Part shown: in pieces, positions 23,180-34,364 of the stretch
How the letters are laid out: each line of letters opens with the position of its first letter
Position numbering within the stretch: position 1 is the stretch's first letter
NCBI GenBank assembly: GCA_039583875.1
Contig: CM077160.1
Span: 116,145,314 to 116,209,313 of the forward strand
Length of the DNA: 64,000 nt
Direction of reading: 5' to 3'
Origin: Platanthera guangdongensis
Taxonomy: Eukaryota; Streptophyta; Magnoliopsida; Asparagales; Orchidaceae
Notes under the pieces: model-generated
Databases searched by the model: none
The model's input: only the letters and a program-made list of their open reading frames with translations
What the model was told of the DNA's origin: nothing
Made by a program: the position numbers and the translations under genes

Positions 23180-24756
23180 ACCTAGACTTAGACTTGAGCA
23201 CATGGGGTCACTCATCACTTGCCAACACCAACACAAATACATTTTTAATTAATAATTTTTTTCTTCTTTTCTCTTCTTTTATTTTGCCTTTTTATTTCAA
23301 CATACACCCACCCAAATATACTTTTTAACTTTTAACTATATCACAAAATAATTCCCAAATTCAAAAATCATGAAAAATAAACTTTTTTAGCTTAGATTTT
23401 TAAGTGTTAGAATAAGTTGGCATTTTTGCTTTGGTGAAATAATGGTGATGATGAATCAATAAAATAGGTGGTAGACACAAAAGTGGATTAGCAATGGCAG
23501 TGAAAATAGGATTGGATACAAAGGCTCAAACTATCCAAAGGAATTCCTAAACTCTATATGTAGAGTTAATTACGATTAAGTATGCATGCTTCGAGGTCTC
23601 TGGGGGCGAGTTATAGACACCGAGAAAGGAGACCCCCTTGTCGTGAACCTCGAATATAGCACTAGCAATGCTGCAAGCAGCTCTTACTCTAGCTTCAGAC
23701 TCAATCACATTCTAATGAGAAGTGGATATAAACCGACGACATATAAAACACATACACTGTACGAAACATATGCAAAAACTAACTCTAAATCTATTTCTAT
23801 CTAAGAACATGGGCACTGATGCGATTACAACAAGTTTACTGGTCTTACAAGTAACATAAAATGAGGAGCGATCACCGAGTATCGATCTCAAAGCAATGCA
23901 GGTTGTGGTGCGTAATTCTATTGTTAAAAAAAGTAATTATAAAGATTGAAAATAGGGATTTGAATTGGTTTTGGTGATTTGCAATTAACAAAAACTAAAA
24001 TTAAACTATTGCGGGTTTTAGGAACGACATCACAAGGTGGATGGAAACTATGCAGGCCGCTATGCACTGCTTCGTTAAGAGTATGAACAAGTAGGCACAC
24101 AAATGGGGTGAAATCAACAACGAAATTGAGGGTTGCAAACACCTCACAACTCATGCAACTAGCAATTGCTAGTGCAAAAATCCGAACAACACGACAACGA
24201 GATGGAATGGCGGATGGAAATGGTGGCGCAACCTCAACACACATAAACCACAAAGAAAATCAAAGACATGAATTTAACATTGACAATAAAGGGTTCATGA
24301 GTACAACATCCAAATCAAGAGAAAACGAAGAGAGAATCACTACATGGAAGATAAGTGTGTGAAATACAGCCAAGGCCGAAGACTAGTCATGGATTCACGG
24401 AAGGAATCCATGGGTCATCACTCCACGTCCTTGCTCGGTCTGCAAATGATGCCTGGGGAATAAGAGGGTTGTTACCTCCTCTTACTTTACTCGTATTCTT
24501 CGATAATCACTCATCATCTTGTAACGCACCACTAGATACAGGGAGAAATGCCTCAAATAACTCCTTGGAGGCTCGGGATGATGGAGGCATCTTAGGACAA
24601 AGCCCTAGAGGAGAGTAGATTGAGGAAGAAAGTGCAGAGCTACACCTTAAGGTGGGCAACGATGCAGGGTGAAAATAGGGCGGAATGACACTAAACAGGT
24701 TGAAGATCCGGATTTAGGGAAATTCTTGCTCTTAAATACAACAATATATAAAAAAA
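23180..24756. other. Unassigned old repeat DNA
   Basis: AT-rich, with no gene supported. The stretch from 23818 (TGATGCGATTACAAC) to about 24330 has the texture of degraded Gypsy LTR or untranslated sequence, but I cannot place it. The open frames near 23586 and 24355 have no recognisable domain. Confidence 0.4.
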
Positions 24757-25180
24757 TAAACTCGCACGGTTGAACGCACGGCCGTGCATTCAAAATCATG
24801 TGATATTTAACGTGAAATTTTCACACAGGCCAAGATATTGCCCGTGCGATTTTTCCTCACGCACAGTTGCAACAATCGTGCATGAACAAAAAAATGTACG
24901 GGCAAGGTCTGAACTCACATTTTTTGGCCAAACAGAAGCTTGTGCGATTTTCTTCTCGCATGGTTAAAATCTACCGTGCATGAAGTAAACACATGATTAA
25001 TATAAACTGTAAATTTTTTAGACAAAACATGCAACTCGTGCATTTTGTTCTTGTACGATTGAAAACAACCGTGCGTGAACAAAATGCATGAGCAGCGATT
25101 TGCCCCTCATTTTAGCATAATGACCGCGCACGGTTGGAAAAACTGTGTACGAAGAAAAAAAGACACAGACGTGTGATCAA
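24757..25180. repeat. Array of GCACGG/CCGTGC words
   Basis: CGCACGG, CCGTGC, CGTGCATGAA and CACGGTTG recur in both orientations about fifteen times. The texture is that of the U3 arrays in the identified LTRs, so an unrecognised, decayed LTR is likely. Confidence 0.6.
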
Positions 25181-25246
25181 GAAAATCAACATCTCATCAT
25201 TGAAGCTGGCATTAGCCTATATATAATAAAAACAAAAAATTTACGG

Positions 25247-25718
25247 TTACAAGGGCAAGCTATCCTTTGAGAGGATGAAAGCAAAAGCTTGGGTCAGGGG
25301 CATACCCCTTTCCCAAATAATATCCGACACACAGACTTGGTTCGCCACATAATCAACCGCAGAGTTGGCTCTTCGATCGATTAGAGAAATAATAGTCCTT
25401 GGACAGTCCTTCAATGAGTGTGCCAGCCTTTCTTCAACTTCCCCATCCCAAAGCCCCGAGAGAATGCGGTTCAATGAGGCGCAAGCATAAGCAGAGTCTC
25501 CCTCCAGAATTATTCCCAATGTTGTGCTCATAAAATCCTTTGCAAATGTGATGCCATGGAGCGCACTGCTGATCTCTATCATGTTCACCGATCGGCTATA
25601 AATGTGCATGACCTGAGAAGCAATGAGGACCCCGTCGTGGTTTCAGATTGAGCAGCCCATCCCGGCGCAGTTGTTCGGGTGCACCGATCCATCAAAATTA
25701 ACATCTCATCCGGGATGA
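25247..25718 (-). pseudogene. RNase H domain remnant (LINE-type)
   Basis: The minus frame reads VNFDGSVHP, AGMGCSI, stop, NHDGVLIASQ, then EISSALHGITFAK, GDSAYACASLNRIL, DRRANSAVDYVANQV. This is the D-E-D pattern of the plant RNase H family found at the C-terminus of L1 LINE ORF2 and in stand-alone copies. The TGA within the domain replaces the usual Arg of an IRDxxG word, the CGA-to-TGA change expected from methyl-CpG decay. No reverse transcriptase is visible upstream. An 11-bp direct repeat AACATCTCATC lies at 25188-25198 and 25700-25710. Confidence 0.65.
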
Positions 25719-25739
25719 GGAAACATACGGGGAAAACAT

Positions 25740-26814
25740 CCGTGCATGAAAGAAAAATGCACGACCATGCGAAAAACACAAAGTTAAGCTAAGGGATTGG
25801 GCACTGCCCCTGCATGTCCAAAACCACAAAACAATTATGAAAACGCATCAGGGAGCATCATGTGCTTACCCCCAGTAGAAAGAGCGCAATTGCGAACCAC
25901 AATTTGGAAAAATGTGCACTTTGTGTACGAATGAAGACCAAGCAAATTATAAGCAATTATAATATAAAAGTGAAGTGCAAGTGCGTGAAATCGAGCCTAG
26001 ATAAGTCCGAAAAACTTTTTATAAATCAGACTCGTCACATCCCAAGACTTACTCATTTGCTCATCCCGAGCAAATTATATCTCATGCAGACGAGAAAAAC
26101 AAGAGCTAGCATAACAATTGAAAAGCAGAGTATCATATGAAGTCACATACTCGCATGCATAGAAGTACAGTAGAAAGAATTTTTAACTATACAAAATAGA
26201 TTATAGTTTTCAAAATGTGTTTCCACTTGTTATTCCTATTATAGAAAGTTTGCTCCACAATTTACTCGCATGCGTAGAAGTCCTCTAAAATTTTGCGCCA
26301 CAGTTTACTAAAAATGCATTCTAGGGAGATACAATTTACTTCATGTTTTATGCCACCATATTATTGAAAGGACTTTCCAAGGGCTACAATTTTCAAGTTG
26401 AGCCCAAGGTCCGCATCTAAATGGATGATGCCCAGAAAATGACTTGAACATGGCTGGCAGACTGCATGAACCGTATGTTGCATATATACTAAAAATGGTA
26501 TCTTAAGAGCTACCAGCCACCTTAAATTTTGTAACACACTATTCTTAAAAGGTATTTCCAATGGATACAACTTTCATGTTGAGCCCAAGGTTTGGATCTG
26601 AGTGGATCAGGCCCAAAACTGGGCTTGACATGGCAAATTTCATGCAACAGATTGCAGGTCTACCAAAATAGCCAAATATGCACCAATCCTAAAGCTGATC
26701 AGATGACCTCCGGTCTAATGGCTGGGATTTTCCTGACATGTAGCCTAATAAAACTCTTCTCCAAGGCCACCTGAACCCATCTATGGCAAACCAACACCAC
26801 CACCCCTTCCTCTC
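25740..26814. other. Unassigned non-coding DNA with a diverged duplication
   Basis: No gene is seen. 26364-26470 and 26549-26650 are diverged copies of one sequence (TTTCCAA.GG.TACAA.TTTCA.GTTGAGCCCAAGGT and onward). The stretch ends at the CTCTC target of Copia-C. Confidence 0.6.
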
Positions 26815-27243
26815 TGTGCGAACAGGAAAAATCAGACCGAAAATTTGGAATAATTCAAACTTTATTATCCAAAAAAGGTATCAATTACAATGGTATAGCC
26901 TTCATTTTATAGAATGGAGGAGATGAGAGAGATTATAAAAAAGCAATGTGAGATTAAAAATTTACAAGATATGCGGCTTTACAAATAGACAAACCGAACA
27001 GGTCGTGTGGTTAGACAAGCCAGCTAACCGTCCGACAACCATCAGAGGAAAGAACAAGCACCATGGAGAGAAAGACGCCACGGGAGACTGCTAGAATGCC
27101 CGGTCTCCAAGTCGTCTGAGACAAGCCGCCAAACCGTAGGGAAACCACACAGCAACAACCCGACAGACAAGCCGGCTAGGATAAACTGCCAGACCGCCCG
27201 GCCTCCGAACAACAACAGACCGTCGGGCCTTAGTACTTCAACA
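26815..27243 (-). repeat. Copia-C 3' LTR
   Basis: TGTGCGAAC to TACTTCAACA on the plus strand, paired with 49046-49474. GACCGCCCGG-type words cluster at 27090-27235. Confidence 0.92.
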
Positions 27244-27257
27244 CTCCCCCTCAAGCT
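27244..27257 (-). other. Copia-C polypurine tract overlapping the pol stop
   Basis: Minus sense GCTTGAGGGGGAG directly before the 3' LTR. The TGA inside it (27251-27253) is also the pol stop codon. Confidence 0.8.
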
Positions 27258-28341
27258 GGAGCATAGATATCAATCATGCCCAGCTTGTCGCAAATATGGA
27301 AAAAGGAAGCGGACACCGGCTAGGTGAAAATGTCTGCCAACTCGTTGTCAGAAGTGACGAACGGAGTACAAATTTGCTTCTTCAAGATCTCTTCCCGAAT
27401 AAAATAACAGTCGACTTCTATGTGTTTTGTTCTCTCATGAAAGACCAAATTTTTGGAGATGTATATCGCGGCCTTGTTGTTGTAGAACATAGGAAGAAGA
27501 TAGTTGTAGACCTCTCCTAAGTCAAGCATGAAAGCCCGTAACCATTTCAACTCACATATGGTCGACGCCATACTGCGATATTCCGCCTCTACACTAGACC
27601 TGGAGACTACAGACTGTTTCTTTCTCATCCAACTCACAAGATTGCCTCCAACAAACGTGCAAAAACCTGATGTCGACTTGCGGTCCCCTTTGTCATCAGC
27701 ATAGCTCGAATCAGAGTACGCTTCAACCCTTAGGTGATCATTCTTCTGAAAAAGGAGTCCTTTCCCTGGCGCTGCTTTAATATACTCCAATATCTTCAGG
27801 GCAGATTGTAGATGACACTCCCTAGGAGCTTGCATGAACTTGCTCACCTTTACAACAACATAAGAGATGTCGGGTCTGGTTACCGTGAGATAAATGAGTT
27901 TGCCCACCAGACGCCGGTACCTAGTAAGATCGGATAGAAGAGGCGATTCATCTATCCAAGTTTTGTCTTCTCCAGCAGCCATGGGACAACGAGCAGGTTT
28001 AGCACCAATCAATCCTGCCTCCTTTAGCAGATCAAGAGCATACTTCCGTTGGGAAAGGACCATGGAGTTGGGCTTCCTAGAGATTTCAATCCCCAAAAAG
28101 TATTTCGAGGAGCCCATATCCTTTGTAACCAGGTGTTGACGGAGGTGTTTCTTTGTCAACATTACCCCATCCTGGTCATCGTCAGTAAGAAGAATGTCAT
28201 CAACATAAACCGCAAGAACTACCAGACCAGTGGCGGTTTTCCGAACAAACAAGGAGTGATCGGCTGAGGTTCTTATAAAACCAATGGCCGCAATAATGTC
28301 GCTAAACTTGTCAAACCAGGCACGAGGACTCTGCTTGAGGC
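27251..28341 (-). pseudogene. pol: Copia-C pol, RT C-terminus and RNase H
   Basis: Reads LFVRKTATGLVVLAVYVDDILLT (the YVDD catalytic box of RT) near 28200, then RNase H with YSDSSYADDKGDRKSTSGFC, SSVEAEYRSMA and the terminal HIEVDCYFIREE, ELADIFT. A TAG follows ELADIFT where Lys is usual. The rest of RT is across the Copia-D insertion, from 45735. Confidence 0.88.
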
Positions 28342-28749
28342 TGTGAAAGTAGCGAACAAACGACTAAAAACAATCCAGAAATTTGAATAATTGAATGTTT
28401 TATTATCCAAAAAGTTATCATTTACAAAGTCATGACTCCCTTTTATAGAATGGAGGAGAAAGGAGAGAGTACAACAAAATAATGTGGGACTAAAAAATTT
28501 ATATAGCTGAGTGGCTAGAAAATAAAGAGACCGATCAGGCCAAGTGGTTAGACAAATAGGCTAACCATTCGGCAACACCCGGTCTCCAAGTCATCTGAGA
28601 GAAACCGCTAGACCGCTCGGATAACCAACAATAACAGTCTGGAAATCCTGCCGCTGGAAAGTAATCGCTAGACCGCCCGGTCAACAACCCGCCAGACTTA
28701 GACCGCCAGGCCGCTCGGTCTCCAGACCGCTCGGTCTCATACTTCAACA
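28342..28749 (-). repeat. Copia-D 3' LTR (408 bp)
   Basis: TGTGAAAGTAGCG to TACTTCAACA. It is shorter than its partner because of a roughly 28-bp gap in the GACCGC-rich part. TATA box TATAAAAGGGA (minus) at 28436-28446; GACCGCCCGGTC words at 28555-28740. Confidence 0.92.
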
Positions 28750-28763
28750 ATCCCCCTCAAGCT
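28750..28763 (-). other. Copia-D polypurine tract overlapping the pol stop
   Basis: Minus sense TTGAGGGGGATTG next to the LTR; the pol TGA is at 28757-28759. Confidence 0.8.
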
Positions 28764-31700
28764 GGAGCATATATATTAATCATGCCCAGCTTGTCACAAA
28801 TGTGGAAGAAAGAAGTAGAAACTGGTTTTATGAAGATATCCGCCAATTCTTTGTCGGAGGTGACAAACAGAGTGCAAATCTGTTTCTTCAAGACCTCTTC
28901 CCGAATGAAATGGCAGTCGACTTCTATATGTTTTGTTCTCTCATGGAAGACTGGATTTTTGGATATGTATATAGCGGCCTTGTTATCACGGAACATAGGA
29001 AGAGGATAGTCGTAGACCTCTCCTAGGTCAAGCATGAGAGCGCGTAACCATTTCAACTCACCCGTGGTTGACGCCATACTTCGATATTCAGCTTCTGCAA
29101 TGGATCTGGAGATAACAGACTGTTTCTTGCTCTTCCAGCTCACAAGATTTCCTCCAACAAATGTGCAAAAGCCTGATGTATATTTACGATCGCATTTATC
29201 ATCCGCATAGCTTGAATCTGAGTAGGCTTCAACCCTCAGATGACCATTCTTCTGAAAGATTAGCCCTTTTCCTGGTGCTGCTTTGACATACTCTAATATC
29301 TTCAAGGCAGACTGAAGATGACATTCCCTGGGAGCTTGCATGAACTGACTAACCTTGCCTACAACATAGGAGATGTCGGGTCTGGTCACCGTGAGATAAA
29401 TAGGTTTGCCCACCAGACGTCTGTACCTCGTGACATCAGATAGAAGAGGCGAGTCCTCTATCCATGTATTTTCTTCTACAATAGCCATGGGATACCGGGC
29501 CGGTTTGGCACCAATCAATCCTACCTCTTGTAGAAGATCAAGAGCATACTTCCGTTGGGAGAGAACCAACGAGTCAAACTTCCGAGAGATTTCGATCCCC
29601 AAAAAGTATTTTGGGGATCCCATATCCTTCGTGACCAGGTGTTGACGAAGGTGTTTCTTTGTCAAGTCCACACCAGCCTGGTCATCGCCAATAAGAAGAA
29701 TATCATCCACATATACTGCCAACACCACTAGTCCCGAGGCGGTTTTGCGAATAAATAAGGAGTGATATGCCGAACTCCGTGAAAAGCCGATGGTGGCCAC
29801 AATGCCACTGAACTTATCGAACCACGCCCGAGGACTCTTCTTTAGGTCATAAATGGCCTTCTGTAACCGGCATACTCGTGTCTCCCCCTGAGCAACATAC
29901 CCAGGAGGTTGCTCCATGTAGAAGTCCTCCTGAAGATCAACATAGAAAAAGGCATTCTTGACATCGAGCTGGGAAATAGCCCAATCTCTGTTGACAGCGA
30001 CAGAGAGAAGAACCCGGATGGTACTGAGGAAAGCAACCGTAGAGAAAGTATCAAAGTAATCAATCCCATAAGTCTGAGTGAAGCCTTTGGCCACCAGCCG
30101 GGCCTTGTACCGATCCACAGTGCAGTCGGGGTGAAATTTCACAACAAACACCCAGCGACAGCCAACCACATCAGTACACAATGGTGGAGGAACAAGGGTC
30201 CAGGTACCCTTTCAGTAAGAGTTGCAATCTCTTCATCCATGGAAGATTTCCAATGAGGAATAACAAGAGCCTCCTGGTATGTGCGGGGAGTGGTAGTAGC
30301 TGAGAGTGCCAAGGCAAAACACCTGCGAGAAGGAGTAAGCCGATCATAGGAAATAACTGTCGTAAGCAGGTGTTGAGTACACGCCCGCACCCCTTTGCGA
30401 AGAACAATGGGAAGATCCAGGTCGACGTGTGTCTCGGTGACCGGAGCGTCTGTAGCGGAGAAGGCTGGCCCGGGACCAGGGAGAGACGGCTACGGAGAAG
30501 AGGGAGTAAGGTGGAGGGGGTGTGAGGGAGAGAGGAGGAGACAGAGGAGGAGATGAGGTAAGAGGGGAGACTTCAATATTCGTGGAAGGAACAGAGAGAG
30601 ATGGTGGAGAATCAGAGACATCAGGAGGAAGAGGGGATTCAGGAGAGAAGTAGGACACATTCTCGAAGAAGGTCACGTATGCAGAGACAAACTGCTTGCG
30701 CAGAACGGGGTCAAAACAACAATAGCCTTTTTGAGTAGTAGAGTAACCCAAAAATACACACTTGGTGGAACGAGGGGAAAGCTTGTCACGGGTAGCGGAC
30801 GGAGCGTGTACAAAGGCCGTACACCCAAAGACACAGAGAGGAAGAGGAAATGGTTCCTTGCTTGGGTAAAGAATGGAGAAGGGGGTCTGGTCATGGAGAA
30901 CTGTAGAGGGGAGGCGATTGATGAGATAGCAGACGATGAGCACAACATAGCCCCAGTAGGAGCGAGGCACCTGTATCTCTGTCAGGAGAGTACGAGCAAC
31001 ATCAATGAGGTGACGGTTTTTACGTTCCGCCTCCCCATTTTGCTAGGAGGTATAAACATAGCTGGTCTGATGAACAAGACCATGTTGCATAAAAAGGGGG
31101 AAAACTCGTGACTAAGATATTCCTTAGCATTATTACAGCGAAGGACTTTAATCGAAATAGCAAACTGAGTTTTAATCATATAATAAAAGGATTGCCAGAC
31201 AGAAAAGAGTTCAGAGCGATCTTTTAATAGATACACCCAGGTACATCTAGAAAAATTATTAATAAAAGTTACATAGTAGGAACTACTCCGACCAACGGTG
31301 AGGGTAGGAGCAGGACCCCAGACATCAGAATGAATGAGATCAAACGGGCGAGAAGAGCCACGACCTTGCTTCGGCGGGAAGGAGGAGAGATGATGTTTCC
31401 TAAGCTGACACACATCACAGTTGAGCAGACGACTTGTCGGAGGTAAGTGGGGCAGAAGCTGACGAATAATCTGAGGAGGAGGATGTCCAAGGCGAAGATG
31501 CCATTGAAGCAGATCTGTAGAAGAGGAGGAGTAGGCGAATAGAGTGGAAACATTGTCGAGGAAGTAGAGGTCGCCGCTCTCAGTCCCAGTAGAAATCATC
31601 TGTTGGATTCTCGGGTCCTGGAAAGAACAAGAAGTTGGAGTGAATAAGACGGAGCACTGAAGTTGCTTGCATAAAGTAGTAACGGACAATAAATTGCAAG

Positions 31701-31935
31701 GGAACTTTGGGACATAGAGGGTGTCCGTCAAGCAAAGCGACAGGGTGACTTGAACCATGCCCGTCCCATGAATCGGGGAAGGTGAACCATCTGCAACACG
31801 AACCGGGGGCAACCGATCATGTATTTCGAGGAGAGAGAAGCAATGAGGGTTGCTGGTCATGTGATTTGTAGCACTAGAGTCAATCAGCCATTTACCTTGG
31901 GTAACGACGTAGGCACTACCTGAAGTCGTGGCCAC
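28757..31935 (-). pseudogene. pol: Copia-D pol (PR-INT-RT-RNaseH), frameshifted
   Basis: In order from the 5' side: protease-like LIDSSATNHMT near 31890 (the usual DSGA is DSSA); GAG-pre-integrase WHLRLGHPPPQII and CDVCQLRKH; integrase (DLIHSDVWGPAP, VTFINNFSRCTWVYL, RCNNAKEY). Then frames shift near 30980 and 30340. A 474-codon frame, 28757-30181, holds RT ([32 protein letters not shown]) and RNase H (SDSSYADDK, AEAEYRSMA, HIEVDCHFIREE), ending in the polypurine tract. The C-terminal half is intact; the whole polyprotein is not. Confidence 0.9.
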
Positions 31936-32686
31936 AGATGCAGATGACCGAGAGGAGGCGGAGGTTGAGGAAGATGCATCACCGGAGGGGCGAGGATGAG
32001 GATGTTTCGGCCAGCAACGGTCAACAGAATGGCCAGTACGACCACAGTGAGAGCAGAGGAACCTGGACGAACCGAGCCCGCCTGACTGGCTGTGGCCACT
32101 AGGGCCACCCCGCTGAGCCTAGTGAGCATAGGAGTCCTGTGAAGGAGGGGAGGACAACAGAGAACGCTGGAGCAGCGAAGTAACAGTGGCGATGCGAGCG
32201 GCGGTGGCATCCAAAGTGTGAGACTCTGCCTCGCTCAAGATCTGTTGGCGGATCATATCAAAGGACTCGGGAAGGCACAGAAGATAACAAACAACCAGGA
32301 GTTCCTAGAAGTGCTTGTACTGCTCGGCCAAGTCTGCGGAGAAGGCGCAATTCTGGAGGATCTCGACACCAAGAGCCTGAACCTGCTGATAAGCCGCAGC
32401 GGGAGACATGGAAGGGCGGGTGAAGAGGTCCGCGTAGAGAGTATAAATGTGGGACGTCTGGCCCCCCTTCGAATAGGGAGCAGTAAGGTGAAGCCAGGCA
32501 GCCTTGACCGTCTCATCACGATGGATGACGGGAAGGCATTCATCAAAGAGGTTGTTGGCCAGCGAAGTGAGGGCAAGAGCATCACTCGCATCCCAGTCAT
32601 CAAATTGAGGAGAGTTAGGAGGAGGAGGGTCATCAGTGAGGTGGTGACGTTTGCACTGAGAGCGAAGAAGAAAGGTGAAAGAAACG
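31936..32686 (-). pseudogene. gag: Copia-D gag, C-terminal portion
   Basis: Starts mid-gag at the Copia-E junction with FTFLLRSQCKRHHL, then SDALALTSLANNLFDECLP, YADLFTRPSMS, and a perfect CCHC zinc knuckle CSHCGRTGHSVDRC at about 32012-32053. Frames change near 32300 and 32200. The N-terminus resumes across Copia-E at 44767-44894. Confidence 0.85.
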
Positions 32687-34188
32687 TGAAAGTGCAACTA
32701 GATATGATATACTATAGAGGGGGGTGAATATAGTATATGGTGCTTTAAAAACGTTTACAAACTTTTACAACAATTGTTGTAATGTGTGTGAGCAGGGAAG
32801 CAAAAATAAATCTAATCACAGCACTAAGCTTAAGCAAGAACTAAGCACAGAAAAATCAAGGCCAGAAACAAACATAAACACAAGCAAAACAAGAAGACAC
32901 AAGGAAATATAGTGGTTCCCCAAACTTGGGTACATCCACTCTTCTACCACCCTAGGTAGGAATCCACTGCAGGATGAGTTGATCATGTGTCCTGGGCACC
33001 AATGAGCTTTTGATAAGGTGCTCAAAAACCAAAGTAGATTTTTTGATCAGGTGTCTTGCCACCAATGAGCTTTTGACAAGGTGCTCAAAAACCAGGTTCA
33101 AACTTTTGAAGGGAGTTTGAAAAACCCTTTACAGAGTGGGGGTGAGAGAGTGATGGCAGTCTTCTCTTTCTCAAACAACTGAGAAGACTATGTGGATTGA
33201 TGTCAAAGCTCCCCCTGAATCCTTGAAATCTTCAGGAAGAAAAGCTTTGCTGAGGGTGATAGGCCTTCAAAGGTTGAACTCCAGCAATGGATGATTTCAG
33301 CAATAGCTGAAATGTTGAGTGTTTGGAGTCTTGAAATATGTTGGCCTTGAACACTTTGAAAACTAAAGAGATCTGAAGATTTGAAAACTTGATCTCCTTG
33401 GATGAGTGTTCTTCAGAATTCTTTGAGACAGAAGATTTTTGAGAGAGTCTCTGTAATCTGTATTGTGTGTGCTCTGTTGAGAGATTCAAAAATCATTCTT
33501 TTATTCTCTGGTACAGAATAGAATATTATTCTCTGTCAAGGATAGCCGTTGGTCTGCATTGATTGCATCCTTAATTGCATAAACTCTTCTGGAGGAAAGT
33601 CCACAGAGACATTCCTTTAAAAATCCCTTGAAACTTGGTTCAGAAATAAATGAAAACGGCTACCAAATCTCTGAATTAATTGCAGAATAACTCTTAACTG
33701 ATTTGAATTTGAATTCTGGAAGTTATCAGAAATTGTCGAACTGAGCTCTGCTATCGTCGAGTTGAGCTCAGCGATCTGGAAATACACAGCAACAAAATAT
33801 CGTCGATCTGAGCTCAAAGATCGTCGAACTGAGCTCAGAGATAAAGATCCAAAGCAGAGTCAAAATCGTCGACCTGAGCTCACCGATCGTCGAATGGAGT
33901 TCGACGATATAATGATGTTGAGCTCAGCGATCGGCGAATGGAGTTCGACGATCTGTCGAAGTTGAGCTAGACGATCGTCGATCGGAGTTCGACGAATCGT
34001 CGTGCTGAGCTCGACGATCAGACTTAGTCTCCAGACTGAGAATCTTGGTCTTCAGGGCAGCTTCCAAACCTAGACTTCTAACCGTTAGACTCAATTCTAA
34101 TTGACCTATTAAGCTATACAGAAGGTCAAGCAAAGGTTCCTAGAGACATAGTGATCCTGACCCAAATTAGTAATAGGGTGTTCCAACA
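32687..34188 (-). repeat. Copia-E 3' LTR (1502 bp)
   Basis: TGAAAGTGC to GTTCCAACA, paired with 43262-44761. U3 holds the ATCGTCGA array at 33730-34022. Confidence 0.95.
33730..34022. repeat. ATCGTCGA-GAGCTC palindrome array in Copia-E 3' U3
   Basis: About a dozen units ATCGTCGAnCTGAGCTC or ATCGTCGAATGGAGTTCGACGAT. The second form is a 23-base near-perfect inverted repeat. The copy in the 5' LTR is at 44305-44597. Confidence 0.9.
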
Positions 34189-34204
34189 ATCTCCCCCTAT
34201 TTGG
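34189..34204 (-). other. Copia-E polypurine tract
   Basis: Minus sense AAATAGGGGGAGAT immediately before the 3' LTR. The same tract precedes the Copia-G 3' LTR at 55057-55072. Confidence 0.9.
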
Positions 34205-34364
34205 GTTAGGATTACTATTTACAGACTTTGGAAAAATTTCAATAACAACATACAAGTATTAAGCAGAAAATAACAGCTAGACAAGCAGAAACACAGAGAT
34301 ATATATATATATATATATCATCCAGATAGCAATCAGAATTCACAGAAACTGTCACCTTACAATG

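Noticed and set aside
23586..24618. Open frames of 70-110 codons in the unassigned stretch
   Set aside because: No recognisable domain, no codon or start support, and AT-rich flanks; left unannotated as genes.
25213..25221. CTATATATAA as a TATA box for the orphan array
   Set aside because: It may lie inside the RNase H-bearing insert, so its link to the array is not supported.
30731..32727. Plus-strand open frames opposite Copia-D gag and integrase
   Set aside because: Antisense of recognisable integrase and Gag; no independent motif.
33730..34022. TCGTCGA arrays as a CRISPR-like or satellite array
   Set aside because: Spacing is irregular, the array is confined to LTR U3 and matching internal sites, and the word changes between families.
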